Source of the DNA: Anaerolineales bacterium
GTDB taxonomy: Bacteria > Chloroflexota > Anaerolineae > Anaerolineales > Villigracilaceae
Direction of reading: 5' to 3'
DNA: 64,000 nt
Assembly (NCBI GenBank): GCA_020060625.1
Contig: JAGUZU010000115.1
Location: forward strand, 1 to 64,000
Part shown: positions 38,937-48,590 of the stretch, one piece after another
How the letters are laid out: every line of letters starts with the position of its first letter
Position numbering within the stretch: position 1 is the first letter of the stretch
The notes under the pieces: model-generated
Database searches by the model: none
What the model saw: only the letters and a program-made list of their open reading frames with translations
Told to the model about the DNA's origin: nothing
Position numbers and translations under genes: made by a program

Positions 38937-40289
38937 CTATAACCGGATCAAGCTCTTCTCTTCCACAAGCACGCCGGTCAGATCATAAGCCAATGCTCCG
39001 GTAATTCGCACGGGGACAATATCTCCCACGTTCGCCTTGCCTTCAATGACAACCACGCCGTCAATTTCGGGCGCGTCGCGGTAGGAACGCCCAATGGAAA
39101 TGCCGTCGTTATAACCTTCCACGAGCACGTCCAGCGTCTTGCCGACGTAAGATTGATTGACTTGCAGGGAAATCGTCTGTTGGAGTTCCATCAGGCGGTT
39201 GTACCGCTCCTGTTTGACAGAGGCAGGTATCGGGTCGCCGAGAGGCGCGGAAGTTGTCTCCGGCTCGAAGGAAAATTGAAAGCCCCCGGCGCGGTCAAAG
39301 CGAATCTCCTGCATGAAATCATACAACGCCTGAAACTCCTCATCGGTTTCGCCGGGGTAGCCAACGATGAAAGTCGTGCGCATGGCAATATCCGGCATGG
39401 CGGCGCGCATTTTCGCAAGCGTCTTGTAAACCCAATCCATGTTGGACGGACGCTTCATGCGGTAAAGCGTTTTCGGGTGCGCGTGTTGAAGCGGCATGTC
39501 GAGATACGGAAGCGCCTGCTTGCGCGTCGCCATGGCTTCGATCAGGCGATCCGTCACGTAACCCGGATAGGCATACATGATGCGAATCCAATCCACATCG
39601 GGAACGGCATCGGTCAGCTGCTCCAGCAAAATGGCGAGACCATCCTTCATGCCGAGGTCGTGACCGTAATCAGTCGTATCCTGCGCAATGAGTACAAGTT
39701 CGCGCGCGCCGTTATCGCGCAATATCCGCGCTTCATTGACAATGGATTCGATGGGACGTGAAACCGCCGTTCCTTTGATGAGCGGGATCGCGCAAAACGC
39801 GCATGGGCGGCGGCATCCATCCGCCACTTTGATGTACGCGCTCGTACCCGCCACGCTGACCCGCAGCGCATCGCGTTCATCCGAGCCGACGGTGGGAGAT
39901 TCTGGCAAATGATAGATCGGCTGGGGATGTTTGCTCTTCCGCAACTCGCCCACCACTTGAACGATGTCCATCCAGCGGCGCGTGCCGAGAATGCCATCGA
40001 TGCCGGGGACTTTCCGCGCCACTTCCACGCCGTAACGCTGGGTCAGGCATCCCGCCGCGATCAGCACCTGGTTCTTTTTCTTCGACTGGGCAAGTTCGCC
40101 CAACACTTTATAGGATTCCTCTTTTGCAGGACCGATAAACCCGCATGTATTCACGATCAACACCGATGCTTTGGACGGGTCTTCCACGGGGCTGTACCCA
40201 TCCTGCTGGAGCAATTGCGCCATCGAATCCGAGTCAACTGTATTTTTTGCGCAGCCAAGCGACACTAAATGAAATGTATTTTTTGACAC
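38937..40289 (-). CDS. rimO: Ribosomal protein S12 methylthiotransferase RimO
   Basis: LVSLGCAKNTVDSDSM; radical-SAM CRRPCAFCAIP; TRAM C-terminus. Confidence 0.95.
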   Translation of the reverse strand: MSKNTFHLVSLGCAKNTVDSDSMAQLLQQDGYSPVEDPSKASVLIVNTCGFIGPAKEESYKVLGELAQSKKKNQVLIAAGCLTQRYGVEVARKVPGIDGILGTRRWMDIVQVVGELRKSKHPQPIYHLPESPTVGSDERDALRVSVAGTSAYIKVADGCRRPCAFCAIPLIKGTAVSRPIESIVNEARILRDNGARELVLIAQDTTDYGHDLGMKDGLAILLEQLTDAVPDVDWIRIMYAYPGYVTDRLIEAMATRKQALPYLDMPLQHAHPKTLYRMKRPSNMDWVYKTLAKMRAAMPDIAMRTTFIVGYPGETDEEFQALYDFMQEIRFDRAGGFQFSFEPETTSAPLGDPIPASVKQERYNRLMELQQTISLQVNQSYVGKTLDVLVEGYNDGISIGRSYRDAPEIDGVVVIEGKANVGDIVPVRITGALAYDLTGVLVEEKSLIRL

Positions 40290-40332
40290 GATGGTTTCCT
40301 GTAAAAATTTCTCTATCGTACATTTGAGAATT

Positions 40333-40387
40333 GGGACGCAGATGAACGCAGATTAAAATCAGCGAAATCAGCGTTTGTCAGCGTCCC
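40333..40387. repeat. Intergenic hairpin element (GACGCAGATGAACGCAGAT type)
   Basis: gggacgcagatgaacgcagatt / aatcagcgtttgtcagcgtccc arms. Confidence 0.65.
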
Positions 40388-40456
40388 ACATGGGTTTTGT
40401 ACGGTAGAAGAGGTAAAAATAATCATGCTGCCTGACCGTCACGTGAAAAACGCGGA

Positions 40457-42025
40457 CTACTGATTTGCCGGCGGAGTCGCCGTCGGCGTGACCGAAGGCG
40501 TGCGCGTCGGCGTGACGATGGGCGTATTCGTCGGCGTCGGCGGGATGGTGGCAGTGGGCGTGGCAACGCCGGATTCCAAATACACGCGGCTGACCACTTC
40601 CCCAATACCGCCCATGATTCCAAGGTCGCGCCCATTATACGTGACTCGCAGCGCGGACGCGTTGCCCGTCAATATCACCACCTGATTCTCCGCCTCGAAC
40701 ACCTTCGTCTCGCGCGGAACCATGCGCCCTTCGAACGCCACTTCTCCATCCACAGAAATACGGACAAACACCCGTTCCAGCGCAAAAATGCTGACCGTCA
40801 CATTGGCAGTGGTCTCCGGCGTCGGCGCGCCCGGCGCGGCAGGTTCATCCCCGCCCCCAATCGGCGTTGATAATGGAAGGCTGCCAGCGGCTTCGATGGT
40901 GGCTTCGAGCGAAGCCGTCGGAGTTGGAGCGTCGCCGAGAACGTCCGCGATGGATGGCGCGGTTGGTTGAGCCTGCTCTTCTTCGGCTTGCGAGTTCATC
41001 ACTCGCCCCACGCCCCAGATCGCCAATGCCGTCAGCAGGGCAATCATCACCACGCCAAAGATCAGATCGCCCGCAATGAACGTTCGCAAAAGCGGCATGG
41101 ATGTGATCACCTGAGTCTGTATTTTTTCACGCGGCGTTTCCGCATATTTCTCGCGGTGTCTTGCTTGCAGCGCGTCGGCAAACCGCAGCAGGATCGCATC
41201 GGTATCCAGGTCGAGAAATGCCGCATAACTCGCCAGCATCCCGCGCGTCTGCACAGGCGATGGCAGCTCATCGAACGCGCCTTTCTCCAATGACTTTACA
41301 AACGCGGCGCGCAGGCGGGTATGCCGCTCCACCTCTTCAACCGTCAGGCTGATCAACTCGCGCCGCTCGCGCAATTGCGCGCCGATTTCCGCAAGAATCG
41401 CGTCGGCGGGCAGGCTTGGCTGCGGCGTCTCGACCTGCTCCTCGACCTGCTTTTCCATTTCCGGGATGACATTCGACTCATCCATTTTGACTTTGAATCG
41501 AACCAGGGATTTCAACTTTGCAAAGAGACCCGGCTTCGCCTCTTCCCCCGCCCCGGCTTGGTCTATCTCTTCAAACAGAATCTCAGCCTCAGCCTTAACC
41601 TCCTCCGTCTCCGCTTCGGGTTTTGGTTCGGGAGACAAAGTCTCGGCGGCAGATTCAGGCTTGGGCTGGCGGGCAAACCAACGGGTCCAGAAACGAGGCG
41701 ATGGGGTTTCCTTCTCCTCATCGGTCAACGGCGGGACTTCCGTCTCCACCAGGTTGACCTGCGGCAATGGTCCGCTGACTTCTTCGGGCGCGGGCGCGTT
41801 ACGCTGCATCTCCGCGATGATCGAGTCAATGTCGAGGTCGAGATAATCGGCATAGTTTCGTAAAAACCCGCGCCCCTGCGCGGCGGACGGCATGACGGAA
41901 AAATCGTCCGCTTCCAACGCCTGCAAAAAGAGTTTTCGAATGCGCGTTTCCTCCGACGCTTTTTCGAGCGTAAGATAACGGGCTTCCCTCGCTTTTTTGA
42001 GTCGCTGACCTATGGTTTCCGGCAT
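40457..42025 (-). CDS. RodZ-like protein with two tandem HTH domains
   Basis: IGQRLKKAREARYLTLEKASEETRI...LRNYADYLDLD repeated as IGAQLRERRELISLTVEEVERHTRL...LASYAAFLDLD; TM helix; PT-rich tail. Confidence 0.82.
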   Translation of the reverse strand: MPETIGQRLKKAREARYLTLEKASEETRIRKLFLQALEADDFSVMPSAAQGRGFLRNYADYLDLDIDSIIAEMQRNAPAPEEVSGPLPQVNLVETEVPPLTDEEKETPSPRFWTRWFARQPKPESAAETLSPEPKPEAETEEVKAEAEILFEEIDQAGAGEEAKPGLFAKLKSLVRFKVKMDESNVIPEMEKQVEEQVETPQPSLPADAILAEIGAQLRERRELISLTVEEVERHTRLRAAFVKSLEKGAFDELPSPVQTRGMLASYAAFLDLDTDAILLRFADALQARHREKYAETPREKIQTQVITSMPLLRTFIAGDLIFGVVMIALLTALAIWGVGRVMNSQAEEEQAQPTAPSIADVLGDAPTPTASLEATIEAAGSLPLSTPIGGGDEPAAPGAPTPETTANVTVSIFALERVFVRISVDGEVAFEGRMVPRETKVFEAENQVVILTGNASALRVTYNGRDLGIMGGIGEVVSRVYLESGVATPTATIPPTPTNTPIVTPTRTPSVTPTATPPANQ

Positions 42026-42039
42026 GGATGTATTTTATT

Positions 42040-42076
42040 ACAAACATCACCGACTTTTTGTCGGTGATGTGTTTGT
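42040..42076 (-). terminator. Hairpin terminator downstream of rplI
   Basis: acaaacatcaccgactttttgtcggtgatgtgtttgt. Confidence 0.65.
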
Positions 42077-42079
42077 GTT

Positions 42080-42628
42080 TTATTCGGCTGTTTCTGCGGG
42101 CGCTTCGGCGGCAGGTTCTTCCGGTTTTGCGGGAGGCGCCGCCTTTTCTTCTTCGACGGCTTGGGTCACGCTTTCCGGGCTTTCGCCTTCGCGATAGACG
42201 ACAAGGTTGATTTCGGGAACAAGGTCCATCGTCAGGCGGACGTGCGCGGTGAACTGTCCAAGCGAGCGGATCGGCTGGGTATCCACCTGCTGACGCTTGA
42301 TCTCGAAGCGGATCTTTTCGCTCAGCGCGGCGGCGATCTCCTGGGTGGTGATGGAACCGTAGAGTTTTCCGGTTTCGCCAGCCTTGGCGGGGAAGGTGAG
42401 GGTCAGCCCGTTGATCTGGTCGGAGATGCCCTTGAGTTCGTCGTTCAACGCGCTGCGGCGGATCTCAGCCTGCGCTTTGATCTTCTCGATCTGTTTCATG
42501 GCGCCTGCCGTGGCAAGCACGGCAAGTCCCTGCGGGATGAGGAAGTTGCGCCCGTAGCCGTCGGCTACTTTTTTTACGTCCCCGGCGCGTCCAAGTTTGT
42601 AAACGTCCTTGATAAGCAATACTTTCAT
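42080..42628 (-). CDS. rplI: 50S ribosomal protein L9
   Basis: MKVLLIKDVYKLGRAGDVKKVADGYGRNFLIPQGLAVLAT. Confidence 0.97.
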   Translation of the reverse strand: MKVLLIKDVYKLGRAGDVKKVADGYGRNFLIPQGLAVLATAGAMKQIEKIKAQAEIRRSALNDELKGISDQINGLTLTFPAKAGETGKLYGSITTQEIAAALSEKIRFEIKRQQVDTQPIRSLGQFTAHVRLTMDLVPEINLVVYREGESPESVTQAVEEEKAAPPAKPEEPAAEAPAETAE

Positions 42629-42745
42629 TTTCGTTCAAGCCCTTTCCGGCAAAGAGATGTCAGGGTGAAGGGTACAACGCCCTGCGGGGCAGGATTGTAC
42701 CACAACCGGGTTTGCCAATGGGGAAAAATGCGTTAAGATAATGAC

Positions 42746-43123
42746 ATGTCGCAACTCCCCATCAAATTCCGGCGTGTGGCAACATTTGCGGGTGTTTTTG
42801 TATTGATCCTGTTTGTGATCGAATTCAACTCGCGCCTCGAAGAGCTGAACCATTTGAACGACCAGCGCGACCAGGCGCGCATTCTCGCAACCGAGGCGAT
42901 GCAGACCCAAATGGCTCTCCAAACCCAGGTTGCCTACGCCGGGTCAACGGAAGCGGTGGAGGAATGGGCGCGCACGGAGGGTCATTATTTGCAGGAAGGC
43001 GACCAGCCGGTAATCCCTCTCGGAGTGCCGGGCAGCGAGCCTGTGATCGTAAACACGCCGGTTCCATCGCCCACGCCCATGCAAAACTGGGAAATCTGGC
43101 AGACCTTGTTCTTTAACCGATAA
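42746..43123 (+). CDS. FtsB/DivIC-like septum formation initiator
   Basis: Single TM then coiled coil; C-terminal VEEWARTEGHYLQEGDQPVIPL. Confidence 0.7.
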   Translation: MSQLPIKFRRVATFAGVFVLILFVIEFNSRLEELNHLNDQRDQARILATEAMQTQMALQTQVAYAGSTEAVEEWARTEGHYLQEGDQPVIPLGVPGSEPVIVNTPVPSPTPMQNWEIWQTLFFNR

Positions 43124-43136
43124 GTCCTATCCGATC

Positions 43137-45668
43137 ATGGAAATCAGCCTGCCAATCTATCTGGTATCGTTGGGATGTCTGGTTGTCGTGATCGTCGGCA
43201 TTGGCATCCGGTCGTTCATCGAATGGCGAAGACCGGGCGCGCGCACGCTGGGGTTATTGATGCTCTCCATGTCAGTCTGGGCGGGGTTTTACATGCTCGA
43301 AATCATGCACCCGTCCCTGCCCGTAAAGATCGCCGCGAGAAAGATCCTCTATCTTGGAATGTCGCTCTCGCCCGCATTCTGGCTGGGGTTTGCCATCAGG
43401 TACACTGGTTTCGGCAAGTTGTGGTCGAAACGCGGACGTCCGTTTTTCTTTGCCATTCCCGGAACCGTCGCGTTTTTACTGGGAGCCACGAACGAGCGGC
43501 ACAAACTGATCTGGGAAACGATGACCAGCCCCCCCGTCCAGCCCGGGGCGCTCATCCTCGAGCTGGGAGCGGGGTTCTGGATATTTGCCATCATCGCCTG
43601 CATTTTGCTGGGCATCGGCATGGGCGTGTACCTGCTGGTCTTCCTGCAAAGCGAAAAACATCTCCGGGTCAAGACCGGCATTGTCCTGGTCGGCGCGTCG
43701 ATCACTTTTCTGGTAAACATCTTTTTTCTGACAGGGAGGAACCCGCCAACGGTTGACCTCACGCCCCTGTCTTTTATATTCATCGCGCCGTTTCTTGCCT
43801 TCGGCTTCTTTCGGTTCGGGGTGTTCAGCCTGCTGCCGCTTGCCTCCATGATGGTGATGGATCGCCTGCAGGACGCCATCATCGTCGTCAACACAAGCGG
43901 GCACGCCACCGACATCAACCATGCCGCCAGGGAACTGCTGGGAATCGAGACGATCCAGGAAGGGACACCCGTCTTCGACATCCTGCCGCAGCCTGAACGC
44001 TTCAAAGCGATTTGGGATTCGCCCAACACGGTTTTGAAATTGGAACTTAAACGAGGCGGGATTGCCAACTGGTACGAAACAAGCGTCATGCGATTGCAGA
44101 GCGACGGGCAGATTTCCCTGGGGTGGGTGATTGTCCTGCACGACATTACCGCCGAGCAATTGCTTCTCAAAGCCGAAAAACGGCGTTCGCAGCAGCTCGC
44201 GCTGCTGGAAGAGACCGGCAGGACCCTCGCCGATAGTTTCGACGAGAAGGAAATCCTTCAGCGCGCCGTCAACATGATCATCCAGCGCTTCAGATACCCG
44301 GAAGCCGCCATCTCCATATTAACGGAAGACAACATGCTTGAAGTGTCCGTCATCGCCGGAACAGCCGACTTCGGCTATCAACCGGGCTTCCGGCAGGAGA
44401 TGGACGCCGGCATCATCGGGCATACCGCAAACATCCAGCGCACCTACGTCTCCGACCACGTTGCCAGCGACCCCTATTATTTCTCGAATGACATGCACTT
44501 CGGCTCCGCCATTTGCACGCCGATCTGGAAGCAGGGAAAACTCTACGGCGTGCTGTACGTGGAAAGCGCCGAACCAGTAACCTTCGACGATCTCGATGTA
44601 AAAACCCTCGAGACCTTTTCCAGCCAGATTTCCGCCTCCCTGCAAAGAGCATCCCTCCATGCCGAAACACAGGAAAGCCTGCGCGCCCTCTTTGCAATGC
44701 AGACCATTTCAAAATCCATTGCCAGTTCGCTCGATCTTGAAACGATAGCCGGGCGGGTCGTCCATGGATTAAAAGAAGCGTTCGGGTATTCGCATGTCAG
44801 CATCTACCTTCTGGAGGACGACTACCTGAATCTAGTCACCGAAGTCGGCTACCCCGAAGAATTGACCATCGAAAAGATACACATCAGCCAGGGCGTCATT
44901 GGACGCGCGATCCGCACAAAAACGGTGCAATTCATCGAAGATACAACAAAAGAAAACGTATTCCTGAAAGCGGACGACAACATCGCCAGCGAAATCTGCA
45001 TTCCCCTCCTGAAAGAGAATGCCGTATTGGGCGCGCTGAACGTCGAATCCAACAACATGCGCAAACTGACCCAAACCGACGTCAGCCTCCTTTCCACCCT
45101 TGCCAGCCCGATCGCAATCGCAGTGGATAACGCCCGACTCCACGCCCAGGTTAAAAAACTCGCCACCACCGACGCCGTCACCGGGCTTGCAAACCGCCGC
45201 GTTTTCGAAGAGACCCTGGTCGCCGAAGTCGAGCGGGCGCGCCGCCTGGGAATGAACGTCTCCCTCGTCATCTTCGACATCGATTCCTTCAAGGAATACA
45301 ACGATACCTACGGGCATCCCGCCGGGGACACCCGCCTGAAAGCCATGGCGAAAATGATCCAGAAAAAACTGCGCAGTTACGATCTTGCCGCCCGATACGG
45401 AGGCGATGAATTCGCCATCATCCTTTCGAATACAGACCGGAAAGACGCGCTGGCATTCGCACAGCGACTCCACGAAGCCTCGCAAGTTGGTTCTCCGCAT
45501 CCGCCCCAAAATGGGCTGGGCGTGCCGGGCTATACCCTGAGCATGGGAATTGCAACCTTCCCCGACGATGCAAAGACCCACGCCGAACTGCTCGTCGCCG
45601 CCGACAATGCCGCGCTCAGGGCAAAACACCTTGGAAAAAACCGCATCCAACCCGCCTCCGAACTTTGA
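43137..45668 (+). CDS. 7TM-PAS-GAF-GAF diguanylate cyclase
   Basis: N-terminal 7TM, PAS and two GAF-like regions, C-terminal YGGDEFAIIL. Confidence 0.9.
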   Translation: MEISLPIYLVSLGCLVVVIVGIGIRSFIEWRRPGARTLGLLMLSMSVWAGFYMLEIMHPSLPVKIAARKILYLGMSLSPAFWLGFAIRYTGFGKLWSKRGRPFFFAIPGTVAFLLGATNERHKLIWETMTSPPVQPGALILELGAGFWIFAIIACILLGIGMGVYLLVFLQSEKHLRVKTGIVLVGASITFLVNIFFLTGRNPPTVDLTPLSFIFIAPFLAFGFFRFGVFSLLPLASMMVMDRLQDAIIVVNTSGHATDINHAARELLGIETIQEGTPVFDILPQPERFKAIWDSPNTVLKLELKRGGIANWYETSVMRLQSDGQISLGWVIVLHDITAEQLLLKAEKRRSQQLALLEETGRTLADSFDEKEILQRAVNMIIQRFRYPEAAISILTEDNMLEVSVIAGTADFGYQPGFRQEMDAGIIGHTANIQRTYVSDHVASDPYYFSNDMHFGSAICTPIWKQGKLYGVLYVESAEPVTFDDLDVKTLETFSSQISASLQRASLHAETQESLRALFAMQTISKSIASSLDLETIAGRVVHGLKEAFGYSHVSIYLLEDDYLNLVTEVGYPEELTIEKIHISQGVIGRAIRTKTVQFIEDTTKENVFLKADDNIASEICIPLLKENAVLGALNVESNNMRKLTQTDVSLLSTLASPIAIAVDNARLHAQVKKLATTDAVTGLANRRVFEETLVAEVERARRLGMNVSLVIFDIDSFKEYNDTYGHPAGDTRLKAMAKMIQKKLRSYDLAARYGGDEFAIILSNTDRKDALAFAQRLHEASQVGSPHPPQNGLGVPGYTLSMGIATFPDDAKTHAELLVAADNAALRAKHLGKNRIQPASEL

Positions 45669-45669
45669 C

Positions 45670-46962
45670 ATGAATCGACTTGACCTCTTCCCCATCTCCA
45701 CAAAAATCAAAAATGACCGTCTGACCGTCGCCGGGCATGATCTCGCCGAACTTGCAGAAAAGAACGGGACGCCGCTCTATGTATATGACCGCGCCACGCT
45801 CGACGACGCCGCTTTGGGATATAAATCCGCGCTCGCTTCATCCTACCCGGAGCCTGCCTCTGTGACCTATGCCGGGAAGGCATTCCTCTGCCTCGCCCTC
45901 GCGCAATGGACTCAGTCGCATGGATTGACCGTTGATTGCACCGGCGAAGGGGAGATTGCCATTGCCGCGGCGGCTGGTGTTCCGCGAGAAAATATTCTGG
46001 CGCATGGGGTCAATAAATCGAACGAAGATTTGAAAGCGGCAAAAAAACATGCTGGAATAATCGTGGTGGATAACCTCAGTGAATTAAACCGAATTACCAA
46101 TTTACCAATTACCAATCCACCAACTCTATGGCTCCGCCTCCTCCCCGGAGTCTCAGTCACCACCCACCACGCCCACACACAGACGGGTCATCAAGAAAGC
46201 AAATTCGGCATGACGCGCGGAGAAATTCTCGAAGCGGCGAATTTGTGCAGAGAAAATAATTTGCCGTTGAATGGAATCCACTTTCACCAAGGTTCCAACT
46301 TCCGCGACCCGGAGCCGTTGATTCCCGCCATTGAAATGGCGCTCGACCTTGCAAAAGAAATCGGCTTTTCAGGCGAGTGGCATTTCTGCCCCGGCGGCGG
46401 CTGGGGCGCGGCATATCATGAAGATGAATTGCCGCATCCTTCCATTGAAAGTTATGTGCGCGGAATTGCGGAAGCCGTCATCGAAGGCTGTCAGTCGCGC
46501 GGGCTTGACCTGCCTCATTTGCACCTCGAGCCGGGGCGCAGCCTCGTGGCGCGGGCGGGGGTGGCGGTCTATCGCGTTGGGGCGGTCAAAAAACGCGGCG
46601 ACAAAACCTGGCTGCTCACTGATGGCGGCATGGCGGACAATCCGCGGTTCGCGCTTTATGGGGCGGGATATTCTTGTTTAACGGTATCAGGCGTCGGCGG
46701 GGAAAGAAGCGGGAAAGTATCCATTGCGGGACCGTATTGCGAGTCCGGGGATATTGTCATCGAAGATTTGCCCATGCCCAAAATCAAAGCGGGAGATTTG
46801 ATTGCCATCCCGGTGGCGGGGGCGTATCATTTGAGCATGTCGTCCAATTACAACGGGGCGCGCAGACCTGCGGTTATCTGGTTGGAAGAAAGGGATGCGA
46901 GGCTGATCCAGCGCAGGGAGACGACGGATGATTTGCTGCGACGCGACCTGCCGCTGGGTTAG
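45670..46962 (+). CDS. lysA: Diaminopimelate decarboxylase
   Basis: PLYVYDRATLDD, VTYAGKAFLCLALAQW, FHQGSNFRDPEPLI, EPGRSLVARAGV. Start reset from the ORF track. Confidence 0.92.
   Translation: MNRLDLFPISTKIKNDRLTVAGHDLAELAEKNGTPLYVYDRATLDDAALGYKSALASSYPEPASVTYAGKAFLCLALAQWTQSHGLTVDCTGEGEIAIAAAAGVPRENILAHGVNKSNEDLKAAKKHAGIIVVDNLSELNRITNLPITNPPTLWLRLLPGVSVTTHHAHTQTGHQESKFGMTRGEILEAANLCRENNLPLNGIHFHQGSNFRDPEPLIPAIEMALDLAKEIGFSGEWHFCPGGGWGAAYHEDELPHPSIESYVRGIAEAVIEGCQSRGLDLPHLHLEPGRSLVARAGVAVYRVGAVKKRGDKTWLLTDGGMADNPRFALYGAGYSCLTVSGVGGERSGKVSIAGPYCESGDIVIEDLPMPKIKAGDLIAIPVAGAYHLSMSSNYNGARRPAVIWLEERDARLIQRRETTDDLLRRDLPLG
46088..46125. repeat. Mixed 7/8-bp-period array inside lysA
   Basis: AATTACC AATTTACC AATTACC AATCCACC, translated RITNLPITNPPT. 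Confidence 0.5.
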
Positions 46963-47636
46963 CCGCGTTCGACCATTTGCGCCAATCCTTTGCGGTCGGT
47001 CAGCACAAATTCGGTGCGGGTGACTTCGATCAGTTTCTTATCCGAAAAACTGTAGAGCGCGCGGCAGACCATTTCGCGGGTGGTGCCGATGTGCGCCGCC
47101 ATTTCGTCGAGCGTTAAATGGCGGGAGATGGCAGCATCGCCGGCTGTATCGAAGTTTTCGAGCAGGAGCCGCGCCAGCCTGCCCGCCACCGGATGAAAAG
47201 CCAGTCCCTCCAAAATTTCACTGGCGCGCTCCATACGACCCGCCATCAGTCGGCTGAGTTCCCAGGAGGCTTTTCCGTTGCGAAACAGGAGGGGGAGGAT
47301 ATCCTGCCGCGCCCAAAGATAAAGCGAGCTATCTTCGCGCGCTTCCAGCGTGACGGGCATGGGGGCTTCGTCGTGGAAGAACGCCATCCCCCAAAACAAC
47401 TCGCCCGCGCCAAAGGACGCCACGCGCAGAACGCGCCCCTCGCCCGATTCTTTCACCGCTTCGATCACCCCGTTTTTCACCAATAAAAGATAAGCCCACA
47501 CGTCTCCATACAGGATGATCTTTTCGCCCTTTAAATAGGAACGGGTGGATGCCAATCGCGACGCCTCCTCCAAATCAGAGTCGGAGAATGCGGTAAAGAC
47601 GGGGTTTTTCAGAAGGAAATCGGGAAGATGCTTCAT
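46959..47636 (-). CDS. Crp/Fnr family transcriptional regulator A
   Basis: cNMP-binding-like N-terminus; HTH HLTLDEMAAHIGTTREMVCRALYSF. Confidence 0.88.
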   Translation of the reverse strand: MKHLPDFLLKNPVFTAFSDSDLEEASRLASTRSYLKGEKIILYGDVWAYLLLVKNGVIEAVKESGEGRVLRVASFGAGELFWGMAFFHDEAPMPVTLEAREDSSLYLWARQDILPLLFRNGKASWELSRLMAGRMERASEILEGLAFHPVAGRLARLLLENFDTAGDAAISRHLTLDEMAAHIGTTREMVCRALYSFSDKKLIEVTRTEFVLTDRKGLAQMVERG

Positions 47637-47680
47637 CGGTAAACCTCCTAACGGAAGGAATTTCAGCGCATGAGTAAATT

Positions 47681-48361
47681 TTACTCGACCCCAACCAGAC
47701 GCTCCAACGCCTCCCGATCATGCAGAGTAATGCTGGCGCGCGTCACATGGAGTAGCCCATCCCGCTGAAGTTGATAAAGAGTGCGGCACACCACCTCGGG
47801 AGAGGAAGCCACCATGGACGCGATCTGGTCGAGGGTCAAATCGCGCTGCGCTGAAGTCTCCGAAACAGGCACTTGTTCCAACAGTAATTTTGCCAGCCGA
47901 TTTGTGACCGGGTGAAAAGCGAGATCGAAGATCGTCTCCCGCCGCTTGCGGATCAATTTTATCTGGCGGGCGACCAGGGCGCGGATGGCGTCGTGATTTT
48001 CAAATAGGATGTTTAGAACCTCTTCGCCATCCCACTGATAAACAATGCTTTCCTGAACCGCCTCCATTGTCGAAGGCATGGGACCTCCATCGAAAAGCGT
48101 GTGCGCCCAAAATTCCTCCTGCTCCTCCCAGGTGGAAACCACGTAGCTCCGTCCGTCTGGCGAATGGATAACGGAGCGCAGTCTGCCGGATGAGATGAAC
48201 AACACGTTCGTCCAATCGTCCCCCTGCCAGAAAAGGGTTTCATCGCGTTTGAGAACCCGCCGAACAGCAAGCGAAACCAGTCGTTCCTTCTGGCTGGCTG
48301 TAAATTTCCCCAACACCTCGGCATTTTCCAATAAGTCGGACAGCGGGCGCATGGTTCTCAT
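47681..48361 (-). CDS. Crp/Fnr family transcriptional regulator B
   Basis: RDLTLDQIASMVASSPEVVCRTLYQLQRDGLLHVTRASITLHDREAL. Confidence 0.88.
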   Translation of the reverse strand: MRTMRPLSDLLENAEVLGKFTASQKERLVSLAVRRVLKRDETLFWQGDDWTNVLFISSGRLRSVIHSPDGRSYVVSTWEEQEEFWAHTLFDGGPMPSTMEAVQESIVYQWDGEEVLNILFENHDAIRALVARQIKLIRKRRETIFDLAFHPVTNRLAKLLLEQVPVSETSAQRDLTLDQIASMVASSPEVVCRTLYQLQRDGLLHVTRASITLHDREALERLVGVE

Positions 48362-48382
48362 TCCTTTCGAAATATGAGGCGT

Positions 48383-48402
48383 TTGTCACAAATTCTTGAC
48401 AA
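48383..48402. promoter_or_regulatory. Candidate Crp/Fnr-type operator upstream of regulator B
   Basis: TTGTCA-N8-TGACAA inverted repeat. Confidence 0.4.
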
Positions 48403-48467
48403 AAGTCAAGGCAGGAGAGAGGGAAGTTGGATACGATATACACATAGCGCGGCAAGCCGCAGCCAAA

Positions 48468-48494
48468 GTAAGTCGGATTGGCAATCCGACTTAC
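48468..48494. repeat. Perfect palindrome GTAAGTCGGATTG-G-CAATCCGACTTAC
   Basis: 13-1-13 inverted repeat in an intergenic region. Confidence 0.85.
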
Positions 48495-48590
48495 GCGCAA
48501 AATCTTCGCGGTAGGCGTAGTTTTTACAGAGCAATACTATATTATCATACCCTGAACGTTATCCAGGGCAATCATAAAAACGGAGGATAA

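Noticed and set aside
45496-45534. VGSPHPPQNGLGVPG segment in the GGDEF domain as another repeat insertion
   Set aside because: It looks like an insert, but I found no second copy and no clear palindrome or period.
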